NCBI RefSeq assembly: GCF_900636535.1
Contig: NZ_LR134289.1
Span: 2,108,001 to 2,172,000, forward strand
Length of the DNA stretch: 64,000 nucleotides
DNA from: Chryseobacterium gleum
Lineage (GTDB): Bacteria; Bacteroidota; Bacteroidia; Flavobacteriales; Weeksellaceae
Direction of reading: 5' to 3'
In this document: one piece after another, positions 1 through 9,137 of the stretch
Layout: each line of letters starts with the position of its first letter
Position numbering within the stretch: the first letter of the stretch is position 1
Made by a program: the position numbers and the translations under genes
The notes under the pieces: model-generated
Seen by the model: only the letters and a program-made list of their open reading frames with translations
Told to the model about the DNA's origin: nothing
The model's database searches: none

Positions 1-651
1 TCCTTCTTTATTCGCTAACCGTATAGCGGCATTATCATTCCCTTCATTATCCTCACCATCACTTAGCAGAACAACTTTTCTGGACCCCTTGCTTACATTT
101 TTAAACTTTTCAACAGCAGCCTGCATTCCCTTCAGAAAATCAGTTCCCTGAATCTGCATGGAGCTTGTTTCAATACCGCTGATATAGGTTTCTGCTGAAT
201 TATAATCTGTGGTAAGAGGCATTATCGACATCGCATTTCCGGCAAAAATGACAATCCCGATTTTGTCATTATTCATTTTCTTCATAGTAGCCATCATCAG
301 ATTTTTAGCTTCTGTAAGACGGCTTGGATCTATATCTTCTGCATTCATAGAGTTGGATACATCCAGCATAAAAATCACATTGTTCAGTTTCTGAGTGCTT
401 TTCACCTCTTCTGAGCCATTCAGAAGATCAATGATAGAGAATATCAAAAATAATGTTGCCAATAAATACAATGCAGGAAAATACCTTGTAAATCCTGATT
501 TCTTTTCAAATAAATTTTCATGAAACTGACTGGCTGCAAAAATTTCTCTTTTTTTATTTCTCCATTTTAAAAAACGGATCAAAAAGGAAGCTAACAGCGG
601 CAGAAGCAACAGTAAAAATAAATACCAATAATTTCCTAAAGACCAACTCAT
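1..651 (-). CDS. batB: BatB-like VWA-domain membrane protein, C-terminus beyond window
   Basis: Partial: the 217 N-terminal residues are present and the frame stays open to base 1. Two hydrophobic segments (about 7-25 and 58-76) precede a von Willebrand A domain with a MIDAS motif DVSNS at 97-101 and SDGED at 197-201. Family knowledge: BatB sits in the inner membrane with a periplasmic VWA domain and belongs to the Bacteroides aerotolerance operon; the biochemical role is unsettled. Its ATG shares one base with the batA stop (TGATG), so the two are probably translationally coupled. A BatC TPR protein or BatD would be expected next, outside the window. Confidence 0.9.
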   Translation of the reverse strand, partial: MSWSLGNYWYLFLLLLLPLLASFLIRFLKWRNKKREIFAASQFHENLFEKKSGFTRYFPALYLLATLFLIFSIIDLLNGSEEVKSTQKLNNVIFMLDVSNSMNAEDIDPSRLTEAKNLMMATMKKMNNDKIGIVIFAGNAMSIMPLTTDYNSAETYISGIETSSMQIQGTDFLKGMQAAVEKFKNVSKGSRKVVLLSDGEDNEGNDNAAIRLANKEG

Positions 652-1643
652 CAGCTTAAAATTTTATAAAACACCCATCTCAACAATGCATCCAATACCA
701 GCATTCCTAAAGCAATCCAGAGAAATATCTTAAAATATTCTTCATAATTGTAAAGCTTGGAAACTTTCACATCAGATTTTTCCAGCTGGTTAATCTCATC
801 GTATACTTCTTCAAGACTGCTGTTTGAAGTAGCTCTGAAGTACTTTCCTCCTGTAGTCTGTGCAATTTCTCTCAAGGTATTTTCATCAATCGTTACCTCT
901 GTTTCAGTAAAGACAAGATCTCCAAAGATGTCCTGTGATGTTGGCATCAGGGCATAACCATTGGTCCCGATTCCGATTGCATATACCTTTATATTATTAT
1001 TTTTTGCCAGTTCAGCAGCTACCTGTGGAGGAATCGCATTCTGAATATTGCTTACTCCATCCGTCATCAGGATGACTACTTTACTTTTAGCCTTACTTTT
1101 TACCAGGTGATTTACGGCAACAGAAAGACCTTCTCCAATCGCTGTACCTGGTTCAAGACCCGCAGAATTAAGATTTTTAATCTCATCAATAACAACCTGA
1201 TGATCTGAAGTAACAGGAACTTTTGTAAATGCCTCCGCAGCATACGCTACAACTCCTATCCTGTCATTGGGACGTTTCTGAACAAATTTTACAGCAATAT
1301 CTTTCAATGCAGTGATACGATCAGGATTTAAATCCTTTGCAAGCATACTTAAAGAAACGTCAATAGATAACATAATATCGACTCCCTTTGTATCATCCCT
1401 GTCCTGAGAAATCGTAAATGTTCTCGGCCTTGCCATTGCAATGATCAAAGCGGAAAGTATGATATATTTTGAGATTTTCAATAAAAAAAGCACCCCCTGG
1501 ATACCACCACTGTGATCCATATTCTTTACTGTAGGCACCTTTATGCCTTTTCTTTTCTTTCTCCCGATATCTTTAATCAAAAGTGGGATAAACAGCAGAA
1601 AAAGCAGTAAAAACCACGGACTGTAAAACTCAAAATTAAACAT
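651..1643 (-). CDS. batA: BatA-like VWA-domain membrane protein
   Basis: 330 aa, full length for the family. Hydrophobic segments lie at about 8-23 and 57-71, the VWA domain at about 88-280, and a C-terminal membrane segment at about 307-325. The MIDAS residues are visible: DVSLS at 95-99, GTAIGEGL near 167-174, and TDGVS at 194-198, so metal-dependent ligand binding is expected. It overlaps the upstream gene by 8 bp and the batB start by one base, so it belongs to a tight operon. Function is inferred from Bat operons: VWA partner of the MoxR ATPase at 3971-4975, acting at the cell envelope, probably in stress tolerance or complex maturation. Confidence 0.92.
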   Translation of the reverse strand: MFNFEFYSPWFLLLFLLFIPLLIKDIGRKKRKGIKVPTVKNMDHSGGIQGVLFLLKISKYIILSALIIAMARPRTFTISQDRDDTKGVDIMLSIDVSLSMLAKDLNPDRITALKDIAVKFVQKRPNDRIGVVAYAAEAFTKVPVTSDHQVVIDEIKNLNSAGLEPGTAIGEGLSVAVNHLVKSKAKSKVVILMTDGVSNIQNAIPPQVAAELAKNNNIKVYAIGIGTNGYALMPTSQDIFGDLVFTETEVTIDENTLREIAQTTGGKYFRATSNSSLEEVYDEINQLEKSDVKVSKLYNYEEYFKIFLWIALGMLVLDALLRWVFYKILS

Positions 1644-2532
1644 CCTTTCTTAAGTTTTCGAATTCTAGATCTTTGGATGATCTTTTCACAAAATCCCTGA
1701 TATTGGCAAAATCTCTCTCCATGGTCTCCTGATCAGGGAAAGTTTTGGCAAATTTCACGAGATCTCCTCTCTGGAATACATCTTCCACAATTTTTTCGTT
1801 GTCCTGGGAGATTGTGTTATTCTTTTTCATGACATCAATAAGATCATCTGTAAGAAGGACATCTGCCGGAAGATGGTATTGTTTTGTAATGAAGTTTCGG
1901 GAAATATCAATCAGTTCCACATAAAACGATCTGAAGTTTCCTCCTTCAATATATTTTTTCTTTTTAAGTGAGTCAAGTTCTTTTAAAGTCTGATTGGTAG
2001 CTACTACCGGTGCGCTTTTGGATTTCCTGCCCCATTTTACAAACATGATAATGGCAATAATTATTGCAATACCAGCCAATGCAGCCAGAATATAAAACTT
2101 ATAAAGCTCCCAGTAATCCTGCGGCTCAAGCTTCACCTCTTTATTTTTCATGATATCATTAATCTGGTCAGCTTTCTGAGCAGTATTAATGACATCTATT
2201 TCGTATGGAATCGTTTTAAGGATCTTATCACCCACTTTGAATTCCAGTTCCGGAATGGTAAATTTCCCTTCGTCAAAAACAGCAAATTCTATTTTTCTTT
2301 CATAGGTATTGGCAGATTGCCCGATACTGTCTTTGGTTTCTTCAAAATGAAAAGGGAGCAGCTCATTCTTCGGAGCTGAAGTAACCTGCTGCCCATTAAG
2401 GTTGTCAATCTTTATAGTAATATGATTGGTTTCTCCCAGGGCAAGGGTTTTCTTTTCTACGTTAGAGGATAATATCTGTGAAAAAGCATTCGCACAGATC
2501 AGAAAGGATAATATTAAAAGTATTTTTCTCAA
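1636..2532 (-). CDS. BatD-like membrane protein of the Bat operon
   Basis: 298 aa. An N-terminal signal peptide (1-18, ending near AFSQ) is followed by a beta-rich periplasmic region (about 20-115), one membrane segment (about 146-165), then a charged cytoplasmic part (about 170-298) rich in lysine and glutamate. The shape resembles BatD fragments and DUF4381 proteins, which usually lie between DUF58 and batA genes; assignment rests on architecture and position, not on a diagnostic motif. It overlaps batA by 8 bp. Probably a partner or anchor of the VWA proteins. Confidence 0.7.
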   Translation of the reverse strand: MRKILLILSFLICANAFSQILSSNVEKKTLALGETNHITIKIDNLNGQQVTSAPKNELLPFHFEETKDSIGQSANTYERKIEFAVFDEGKFTIPELEFKVGDKILKTIPYEIDVINTAQKADQINDIMKNKEVKLEPQDYWELYKFYILAALAGIAIIIAIIMFVKWGRKSKSAPVVATNQTLKELDSLKKKKYIEGGNFRSFYVELIDISRNFITKQYHLPADVLLTDDLIDVMKKNNTISQDNEKIVEDVFQRGDLVKFAKTFPDQETMERDFANIRDFVKRSSKDLEFENLRKDV

Positions 2533-2588
2533 TGTTAAAATAATAAAGGCAGCTGCCTCATGTTTTTTAGTTATGGACTGATCCTATT

Positions 2589-3458
2589 TTATTTTTTCTG
2601 AAAGTAATTATACAATAATTTTGAATAATCTGAACCGGTAATGATATTCATAAAACCTGCAGAACTGGTGGCAAAGTCCTCTTCCAAAGCTCTCAGCTTT
2701 TGTTTCTGAGCTTCTGCAAAGGTATACCGCCATCTTGCACTGGAAGTATTGGCCCAGATTTCCTTTCCTGTTTCTGCATCGTGCAAAAGAACATATCCTA
2801 CGTCAGGAATTTCATTATCCTTTTCATCATAAATACGCATTCCCAGCAGTTGATGTTTCTTTGAAGCCACTCTCAGCATTTTGGAATCATAAGCATCTTC
2901 AAAGTCTGAAAATAAAAACACCAGAGATTTTCTTTTAAAAATCCCCATCATATATTCCATTGCTTTGTCTATTTTAGATTCTGCCGGAACATAATCTGCA
3001 GTGAGAATATTACTGATGATGGAAAGGATATGTTTTCTACCTTTTTGAGGAGGAATTACTTTATATACTTTATCAGCAAATAAAATCAGCCCTACTTTAT
3101 CATTATTACCTGCCGCTGAAAATCCTAAACTGGCGGCAATTTCTGCCACATATTCTCTTTTCAGCTGAACTTTCGTTCCGTAATCCATGGAAGCAGAAAT
3201 ATCAACGAGAATCATCATCGTCAGCTCTCTTTCTTCTTCCATTACCTTAACAAACGGTTCACGAAAACGTGCGGTTTTATTCCAGTCGATTCTTCTTATC
3301 TCATCACCAAACTGATAAGGACGCACTTCAGAAAAAGTCATCCCCTGCCCTTTAAAGGCGCTATGATATTGCCCCATCAAAGCAGCTTCCGTCTTTTTCC
3401 TGGTCCGGATTTCAATCTGCTTTACTTTTTTTACAATATCTTTTATCTGCATAGACAA
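2589..3458 (-). CDS. DUF58 domain protein of the MoxR/Bat operon
   Basis: 289 aa. The DUF58 signature is clear: a GDEIRRIDWNKTAR-type motif at about 51-64, then a VWA-like fold with DISAS at 86-90. No signal peptide or membrane segment is visible, so the protein is probably cytoplasmic. DUF58 proteins are regular partners of MoxR AAA+ ATPases and are thought to act with the VWA proteins. A 54-bp gap containing AT-rich 'GTTTAAA' type repeats separates it from the GNAT gene upstream, and 56 bp separate it from the next gene. Confidence 0.9.
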   Translation of the reverse strand: MSMQIKDIVKKVKQIEIRTRKKTEAALMGQYHSAFKGQGMTFSEVRPYQFGDEIRRIDWNKTARFREPFVKVMEEERELTMMILVDISASMDYGTKVQLKREYVAEIAASLGFSAAGNNDKVGLILFADKVYKVIPPQKGRKHILSIISNILTADYVPAESKIDKAMEYMMGIFKRKSLVFLFSDFEDAYDSKMLRVASKKHQLLGMRIYDEKDNEIPDVGYVLLHDAETGKEIWANTSSARWRYTFAEAQKQKLRALEEDFATSSAGFMNIITGSDYSKLLYNYFQKK

Positions 3459-3512
3459 GTTTAAGGTTTAAATTCAAAGTTCAATATTCGGGTTTCGGAA
3501 TCCGGGTTTGGG

Positions 3513-3971
3513 TTAATCTTTAAACTCAATGGATACGTTCGACCACTCGTTGTCAAACTTCGTACTGTATTTTTTATAAAAATTGATAGCGGGTTCATTC
3601 CAATTCAATACCTGGAACACCATTCCGCTGTAATTATTTAATTTCCCATGTTTCAGCGTCGCATCAAACAGTTTCTTTCCGATCTGCTTTCCTCTCAATC
3701 TTTCCGTTACTACAAGATCTTCAAGGTACAGCCTTCTTCCTTTCCATGTTGAATATCTGTCATAATACAATGATATTCCGACTATTTCTCCTTCATACTC
3801 TGCTACAAAAGCTCCCCAAACCGGAGAGGTTCCAAAACCATCTTCAGTAAATTCGTCCAGCGTCACTGTCACCTCGTGCAGCGCTTTTTCATATTCTGCC
3901 AGTTCTCTGATTAAATCCAGCATAGGAGCACAGTCAGCCACGACTGCTTTTCTGATAATTACTTCACTCAT
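3513..3971 (-). CDS. GNAT family N-acetyltransferase
   Basis: 152 aa with a complete GNAT fold: the acetyl-CoA pyrophosphate-binding loop RGKQIG is at 93-98 after the conserved 'LEDLVV' strand, and WNEPAINFYKK is near the C-terminus. The length and sequence style match the diamine/thialysine acetyltransferase (SSAT-like) subgroup common in Bacteroidetes. The substrate cannot be read from sequence. Its ATG overlaps the moxR stop (TAATG), so it is cotranslated with moxR and interrupts the otherwise standard moxR-DUF58 order. Confidence 0.88.
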   Translation of the reverse strand: MSEVIIRKAVVADCAPMLDLIRELAEYEKALHEVTVTLDEFTEDGFGTSPVWGAFVAEYEGEIVGISLYYDRYSTWKGRRLYLEDLVVTERLRGKQIGKKLFDATLKHGKLNNYSGMVFQVLNWNEPAINFYKKYSTKFDNEWSNVSIEFKD

Positions 3972-4975
3972 TACGGTGCCTGGATTTTTGCTAAGATTCT
4001 GTTGATAATTTCTTCTGTTGAAATTTCTTCGGCTTCAGCTTCGAATGTTAAGCCCATTCTGTGTCTCAATACATCTTTGGCCAATGCCTTTACATCTTCC
4101 GGAATTACGAATGCTCTTCCTTTTAAGAATGCATAGGCTCTTGAAGCAATAGCAAGGTTAATAGACGCCCTTGGAGAAGCACCGAAACTGATATAATTTT
4201 TAAGTTCTGAAAGACCATAGTTCTCAGGATAACGGGTGGCAAATACCATATCCAGAATATATTTTTCAATTTTTTCATCCAGATAGATCTGGTTGATCAA
4301 TTCTTTAGCATCTACAATGTCCTGAAGGGAAATAACTGGCTTCACAGTCGGCTGATGTGAAGTAGAAACCATTCTCATCACCTGTCTTTCATCTTCAAAA
4401 GCAGGATAATCGATCGTGCACTTCAGCATGAAACGGTCACTCTGCGCTTCAGGCAGCAGATAAGTTCCTTCCTGATCAATCGGGTTTTGGGTTGCCAGCA
4501 CCAGGAATGGCTTTGGTAGCTTCATGGTTTCATCACCAATAGTTACCTGCTTTTCCTGCATTACTTCCAGAAGTGCAGACTGTACTTTGGCCGGCGCACG
4601 GTTGATCTCATCTGCCAGTACAAAGTTCGCAAATACAGGACCTTTTTTTATAGAAAAATCATTGTCTTTGATATTATAAATCATGGTTCCCACTACGTCT
4701 GCAGGAAGTAAATCCGGTGTAAACTGAATTCTTGAAAACTCTCCGTGAACAGCATCTGCCAATGTTTTTATCGCTAAGGTTTTAGCCAGCCCAGGCACGC
4801 CTTCAAGAAGAACGTGACCGTTTCCTAAAAGCCCAACCAAAAGACGGTCTACCATGTATTCCTGTCCAATAATAACTTTATTGATTTCCTGTCTCAGAAG
4901 AGAAAATAAGTAGTTTTTTTCTTTTACTTTTTCCGTCAATTGGCGGATATCTTCAGCTTGATATATCTCTGACAT
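3971..4975 (-). CDS. MoxR family AAA+ ATPase
   Basis: 334 aa from the chosen ATG at 4975 (N-terminus MSEIYQAED). An in-frame ATG at 5020 would add 15 residues, but these look non-conserved. The Walker A GVPGLAKT lies at about 59-66, Walker B with DEIN at about 122-125, and sensor motif ATQNP follows; the C-terminal lid is present. MoxR ATPases act as chaperone-like machines with VWA proteins; this one heads the Bat operon and is the likely motor for BatA/BatB. A -7-like element (TACCTTGC) is visible on the minus strand near 5081-5088. Confidence 0.93.
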   Translation of the reverse strand: MSEIYQAEDIRQLTEKVKEKNYLFSLLRQEINKVIIGQEYMVDRLLVGLLGNGHVLLEGVPGLAKTLAIKTLADAVHGEFSRIQFTPDLLPADVVGTMIYNIKDNDFSIKKGPVFANFVLADEINRAPAKVQSALLEVMQEKQVTIGDETMKLPKPFLVLATQNPIDQEGTYLLPEAQSDRFMLKCTIDYPAFEDERQVMRMVSTSHQPTVKPVISLQDIVDAKELINQIYLDEKIEKYILDMVFATRYPENYGLSELKNYISFGASPRASINLAIASRAYAFLKGRAFVIPEDVKALAKDVLRHRMGLTFEAEAEEISTEEIINRILAKIQAP

Positions 4976-5226
4976 AGCTTGATTTAAAATAAGTGGTAAA
5001 TTTCTGATAAATACTTGCATTAATCAACATAATAAATGCCATTTTTGAGTTAAAGTTTGTTAAAAATTCCTGTATTGATGCAAGGTAACGAATTGCTGAA
5101 GGCTTAAAACTCAATAAGATTATCCGTTTTTTTCATAAAAATATATAAATTTTGCTTTAATCACCCGTTCAAAAATTGTCATTTCCAGTTTATTAAACTA
5201 TTTTTGGTGATTAAAAATTTTGCAAA

Positions 5227-5697
5227 ATGAATTATCATTTTCAAGCGCACAGACAGGTAAGAAAAAACCTTTTAGATATCCTCCAGAACACATCCCATGA
5301 AGATCTGATTCTGATTCCGGATGGCTTCAACAACAATATTTACTGGAATATTGCACATACGGTTGCCACACAGCAGCTGCTGCACTATTACCTGAGTGGA
5401 AACCCGTTCCGTATTGATAAATATTGGATTGAAACCTACAAAAAGGGAACTTTGCCCAATTTAAATGTTCAGAAATCAGAAGTGGAAGATCTGGAATTTT
5501 TACTTACAGAAACTTCAAAGATTTTAATGAAGGATTATGACAGTGATTTCTTCTCAGATTACACGCCCTACACCACAAGTTTCGGAATGGATCTGAAAAG
5601 TATTCAGGATGCCATTATCTTCAACAACATGCATGAAAGCCTTCACTACGGATATGTGATGGCACAGAAAAGAGCAATTTTAGGAGAGAAGTATTAG
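5227..5697 (+). CDS. DinB/YfiT superfamily protein
   Basis: 156 aa, four-helix DinB-like fold. The three histidines expected to bind a divalent metal are H44 (in NIAHTV), H136 and H140 (in HESLHYGY). Some DinB proteins are thiol-dependent transferases using bacillithiol or mycothiol. A bacillithiol-type reductase is encoded at 14200, so this is possible but unproven. The gene is divergent from moxR with a 250-bp AT-rich gap. A weak TTTTG element lies only a few bases before the ATG, hinting at a very short leader. Confidence 0.8.
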   Translation: MNYHFQAHRQVRKNLLDILQNTSHEDLILIPDGFNNNIYWNIAHTVATQQLLHYYLSGNPFRIDKYWIETYKKGTLPNLNVQKSEVEDLEFLLTETSKILMKDYDSDFFSDYTPYTTSFGMDLKSIQDAIIFNNMHESLHYGYVMAQKRAILGEKY

Positions 5698-5702
5698 CTC
5701 TT

Positions 5703-5727
5703 AGTTTAAAGTTTAAAGTTTAAGGTT
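5703..5727 (+). repeat. AT-rich heptamer repeat, left flank of four-helix-bundle gene
   Basis: Three near-identical units of GTTTAAA/GTTTAAG lie directly before the ATG at 5728. The reverse complement of this block closely matches the block at 6148-6172 behind the gene, so the gene is bracketed by inverted copies. Related units occur at 3462-3515 and 9148-9187. Confidence 0.75.
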
Positions 5728-6120
5728 ATGGGAACTATTAATAGATTTGAGGATTTAGAGATATGGAAATTATCCCGACAGCTTTGTCATGAGATTTATG
5801 AAATTATTGAATCTACCAACCTTAAAAACAATTTTAAACTTTGTAATCAAATCGATGGATCTTCAGGATCAGTAATGGATAATATTGCTGAAGGATTTGA
5901 AAGAAACGGTAACAAAGAATTTATACAATTTCTTTCTATCGCGAAAGCTTCCTGTGGAGAAACCAGATCACAACTGTATCGGGTTTTTGACAGAAGTTTT
6001 ATTTCGCAGGAAAAATTTGAAACATTAATTGAGCAGACTGAAACGTTAAGTAAAAAGATCAGCTCTTTTATAAAATATTTAAATACAACAGATTTAAAGG
6101 GAACAAAGTACAAACTTTAA
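5728..6120 (+). CDS. Four helix bundle protein (S23/IVS family)
   Basis: 130 aa, no signal peptide. The family hallmarks are visible: an early RFEDLEIWK stretch, the [16 protein letters not shown] helix at about 46-60, and [10 protein letters not shown] near 74. The family (TIGR02436-like) includes proteins encoded in 23S rRNA intervening sequences and shares its fold with the Avd accessory proteins of diversity-generating retroelements; free-standing copies have no settled function. Here it is free-standing, with no reverse transcriptase nearby. It lies between inverted AT-rich repeats (5703-5727, 6148-6172), which suggests insertion as a unit. Confidence 0.88.
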   Translation: MGTINRFEDLEIWKLSRQLCHEIYEIIESTNLKNNFKLCNQIDGSSGSVMDNIAEGFERNGNKEFIQFLSIAKASCGETRSQLYRVFDRSFISQEKFETLIEQTETLSKKISSFIKYLNTTDLKGTKYKL

Positions 6121-6147
6121 ATTCAAAAACTTTAAACATTAAGCTTT

Positions 6148-6172
6148 GAACTTTAAACTTTGAACCTTAAAC
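6148..6172 (-). repeat. AT-rich heptamer repeat, right flank of four-helix-bundle gene
   Basis: Units of ACTTTAAAC / ACTTTGAAC / CCTTAAAC, the inverse of the block at 5703-5727. The wider run of such units extends from about 6110 to 6175 and ends 15 bases before the rlmB start. Confidence 0.7.
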
Positions 6173-6189
6173 AAAATTTTAACAACTCA

Positions 6190-6939
6190 ATGAAAGACGA
6201 TTTTATTTTCGGGCTGCGTCCCGTGATTGAAGCAATTGAAGCGGGAAAAACGATTGACAAGATCTTTGTGCAGAATGCACTTCAGGGTCCTATTTATGCT
6301 GAATTAAAGGCCATTTTAGCGAAAAATAAAATCCGTCCCAATTATGTTCCGGTTGAAAAACTGAACCGTTTTACCAGAAAAAACCACCAGGGTGTGGTTG
6401 CTTTTATTTCGGATGTACCGTTTCATAAAGTGGAGGATATTGTTCCACAGTTATTTGAACAGGGAAAGACGCCTTTTCTTTTAATTCTGGACAGACTTAC
6501 TGATGTAAGAAACTTCGGTGCGATCTGCAGAACTGCAGAATGCGTAGGAATAGATGCGGTGATCATTCCTGAAAAAGGTGCTGCCCCAATTAATTCTGAC
6601 GCCATAAAAACTTCAGCAGGAGCTATCTATAATATCAAAATATGTAAGGAGAACAATCTTGCACACACTGTAGATTTCCTTCAACAAAGCGGTATTTCAG
6701 TGTATGCGGCCAGTGAAAAAGCTCAGAAATTAATCTATGATGTGAATATGACTGAGCCTTGTGCTATCGTGATGGGAAATGAAGAAACCGGAATTTCCAA
6801 AGAAGTGCTGCATCATGCTGATGAAAAAATAAAACTTCCTATTGAAGGCAAAACCCAATCTCTGAATGTTTCTGTGGCTTGTGGAGCGATTTTGTATGAA
6901 GCGGTAAGACAGAAAATGGCTGTGATACCCAATCTGTAA
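6190..6939 (+). CDS. rlmB: 23S rRNA (guanosine-2'-O-)-methyltransferase RlmB
   Basis: 249 aa. The ATG at 6190 (MKDDFIFGLRP) is preferred over an upstream in-frame TTG because the homologous region begins with the substrate-binding 'FGLRPVIEA' segment. SpoU/TrmH knot motifs are intact: motif 1 DVRNFGAICRTA at about 105-116 (catalytic Asn and Arg), motif 2 IVMGNEETGIS, and motif 3 LNVSVACGAILYE. Family function: 2'-O-methylation of a guanosine in 23S rRNA with S-adenosylmethionine. Only 3 bp separate it from the next gene, so the two may be cotranscribed. Confidence 0.92.
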   Translation: MKDDFIFGLRPVIEAIEAGKTIDKIFVQNALQGPIYAELKAILAKNKIRPNYVPVEKLNRFTRKNHQGVVAFISDVPFHKVEDIVPQLFEQGKTPFLLILDRLTDVRNFGAICRTAECVGIDAVIIPEKGAAPINSDAIKTSAGAIYNIKICKENNLAHTVDFLQQSGISVYAASEKAQKLIYDVNMTEPCAIVMGNEETGISKEVLHHADEKIKLPIEGKTQSLNVSVACGAILYEAVRQKMAVIPNL

Positions 6940-6942
6940 ATT

Positions 6943-8064
6943 ATGAAAATACAATCACTTTTACCCTTATTTTTTGCTCCGTTTATTTTTAATGCACAGA
7001 CCAAAAAAATAGCAACAGACAACCGTCTTACAACTGATCTTGACAAGATGGTACAGAAAGAAGCTCTTGCGTATATGCAGGATCCTGCACGTGTAGGACT
7101 TTCAATAGGTGTTTTTAAAGATGGTAAAAGTTATTTTTATAATTACGGAACAACAGAAACAGGAAAACAGGAACTTCCGACTTCCAAAAGTCTGTACGAG
7201 ATTGCATCCATCACCAAAACATTTACCGGAACTCTTCTGGCTCATGCTTTGGTGGATGATAAAATCAAAATGAATGACGACATCCGTAAATATCTGGGCA
7301 GAGATTATCCTAATCTTGAATTTGGAAAGCATCCGATAACGATTGGCAACCTTACCAATCATTCTTCAGGACTGCCACAGTTTTTACCGGATCAGTCAGA
7401 GACCTTCAAAAAGCCGATGGACTCAGTGGCAATACTGCTGTCCGATTTTTATAAAAACTATTCAAAGGAGAAGTTTTATGAAGATCTTCATCAGGCAAAA
7501 CTGGATTTTGTTCCGGGCTTAGAGTATAAATATTCCAATACGGGAACACAAATCGCAGGAGATATCCTGGAAAAAGTATACCATAAAAGCTATGCAGATC
7601 TCCTTGCAGAGTATATTACAAAGCCTTTGAAAATGAATCATACTATTGTTGGTACGAATTCTGCACAACGATTGACCGGTTACAACGAAAAAGGAAAGGT
7701 AATGCCCAGGAATTTCACCACTATTTTTGCTCCGGCCGGGGGAATTATATCTACTACAGAGGATCTGGTGAAATACATGCAGTATCATCTGGATGAGAGT
7801 AATAAGTATGTAAAAGCATCCCATACTCCTCTTGTAAAAAGTGAAGGAGATGCCATTGGATTATATTGGAGGTTACATACCTATGAAGACGGAACCCAAA
7901 CCGTTTATCATACGGGAGGTACATTTGGCTTTTCGAGTGTCCTTCAGATTTATCCGTCAAAAAATATGGGAGTGGTAGTGCTTTCTAACGAGTCGGATGG
8001 AGAATCCCAGGGAAAACTGCAGGATATTGCAGATAATTTATTAAGAAACAGTAGTAAAAAATAA
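6943..8064 (+). CDS. Serine hydrolase, class C beta-lactamase-like
   Basis: 373 aa with a signal peptide (about 1-18, ending FNAQ). The catalytic SxxK is SITK at 89-92, the Tyr motif is YSN in EYKYSNTG (about residue 197), and HTGG (about 325) takes the place of the KTG box. This is the beta-lactamase/D-Ala-D-Ala carboxypeptidase/esterase fold, probably periplasmic. The family is broad, so the substrate (peptidoglycan peptides, esters or D-peptides) is unknown and antibiotic resistance should not be assumed. It follows rlmB by 3 bp. Confidence 0.88.
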   Translation: MKIQSLLPLFFAPFIFNAQTKKIATDNRLTTDLDKMVQKEALAYMQDPARVGLSIGVFKDGKSYFYNYGTTETGKQELPTSKSLYEIASITKTFTGTLLAHALVDDKIKMNDDIRKYLGRDYPNLEFGKHPITIGNLTNHSSGLPQFLPDQSETFKKPMDSVAILLSDFYKNYSKEKFYEDLHQAKLDFVPGLEYKYSNTGTQIAGDILEKVYHKSYADLLAEYITKPLKMNHTIVGTNSAQRLTGYNEKGKVMPRNFTTIFAPAGGIISTTEDLVKYMQYHLDESNKYVKASHTPLVKSEGDAIGLYWRLHTYEDGTQTVYHTGGTFGFSSVLQIYPSKNMGVVVLSNESDGESQGKLQDIADNLLRNSSKK

Positions 8065-8075
8065 AGTTAAAATTA

Positions 8076-9125
8076 ATGAGAAACATTGCAGCGCTTGCGC
8101 TTATATCATCAATAGCCCTTGTATCTTGTAAAAAAGAAACAGCAAAAATAACAAAAGTAGATCCTAAAACAGGAAAAACAGTAACTGTAGAAGTTCCTGC
8201 TGATTCTGTAGCGAAAGTTTCAGAAAATCCTGCCATCAAAGATTCTGCAGGCGTTATTACACAGACTTTTAAGCTGGAAAAAGGAAAGACCTATCCTCTT
8301 ACCACATATCAGAGAGATGTAAAGACAATGACAGATCCTCAGGGAAAATCGATCACTGCAACCAGCGAATCTACAGACGAGATGAACTTCGTGGTGGATG
8401 ATATTAAAGGAAATGTATATGAAATGACTCTTAACCTTGTAGCAAAGAGAAGTTCTCAGTCTGCACAGGGAAAAACTGTAGTAGTGGATACCAAGCTTCC
8501 TCTTCCTAAAGAAGATGAACTTAAAATGATCTGGAATGTCAACAAAGCGCTTACCGGAAACAAACTTCAGATGAAGATGGATACCAAAGGGAATGTAATT
8601 TCCATTACAGGATTTGATGCTGTTTACACAAAAGTAGGTAACGCAGTAGGGACACTTATTAAAGATGCCAATGAAAAAGCAAGCGTAGTAGCAAGCCTTA
8701 AAGAATCATTCAATGAAAAAGTATTGAAAGATCAGTTTCATAAAAACCTGATGATTATTCCTAAAAAAGGAGTGAAAATCGGAGAAAAATGGTCTACTTC
8801 TGAAAATGCTGATGCCAGCGGAGCAGTAAAGGTAACTTCCAATTATGTATTGAAAAGTTTAGGAAACGGAGCTGCAGAAATTGCGGTAACCGGAGGTATT
8901 CCTAAAAAGACAGAGAAGAAAGCTCAGGGACCTATTACGCACAGCCTGAGCAGTGAACTGGTTCAGAACGGAACCATTAAGTTTGACGAAAGCACTGGAT
9001 GGATCACCAACCAGAATATCAACGTAAAAACAACTCAGATTGAAACCATTTCGGATGGAAAACAGTCTCAGTCTATGAAAAGCGTTTCCAATTCTTCGGT
9101 AATGGTCAACCCATCTGCTAAATAA
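8076..9125 (+). CDS. DUF6263-like lipoprotein
   Basis: 349 aa. A lipoprotein signal ends in LVSC with the lipidated cysteine at residue 18, followed by KKE. The rest is a hydrophilic, beta-rich domain without transmembrane segments; GEKW near two thirds of the length and repeated TKG/GNV turns resemble DUF6263 family proteins of Bacteroidetes. It starts 11 bp after the serine hydrolase, so both could act in the envelope from one transcript. The molecular function is unknown. Confidence 0.7.
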   Translation: MRNIAALALISSIALVSCKKETAKITKVDPKTGKTVTVEVPADSVAKVSENPAIKDSAGVITQTFKLEKGKTYPLTTYQRDVKTMTDPQGKSITATSESTDEMNFVVDDIKGNVYEMTLNLVAKRSSQSAQGKTVVVDTKLPLPKEDELKMIWNVNKALTGNKLQMKMDTKGNVISITGFDAVYTKVGNAVGTLIKDANEKASVVASLKESFNEKVLKDQFHKNLMIIPKKGVKIGEKWSTSENADASGAVKVTSNYVLKSLGNGAAEIAVTGGIPKKTEKKAQGPITHSLSSELVQNGTIKFDESTGWITNQNINVKTTQIETISDGKQSQSMKSVSNSSVMVNPSAK

Positions 9126-9137
9126 CTTGAATAAACA

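Noticed and set aside
5728..6120. Diversity-generating retroelement accessory protein
   Set aside because: No reverse transcriptase, template repeat or variable repeat nearby; only the fold family is shared.
6943..8064. True antibiotic-resistance beta-lactamase
   Set aside because: SxxK, YxN and HTG motifs are shared by esterases and peptidases; nothing specific to AmpC is seen.
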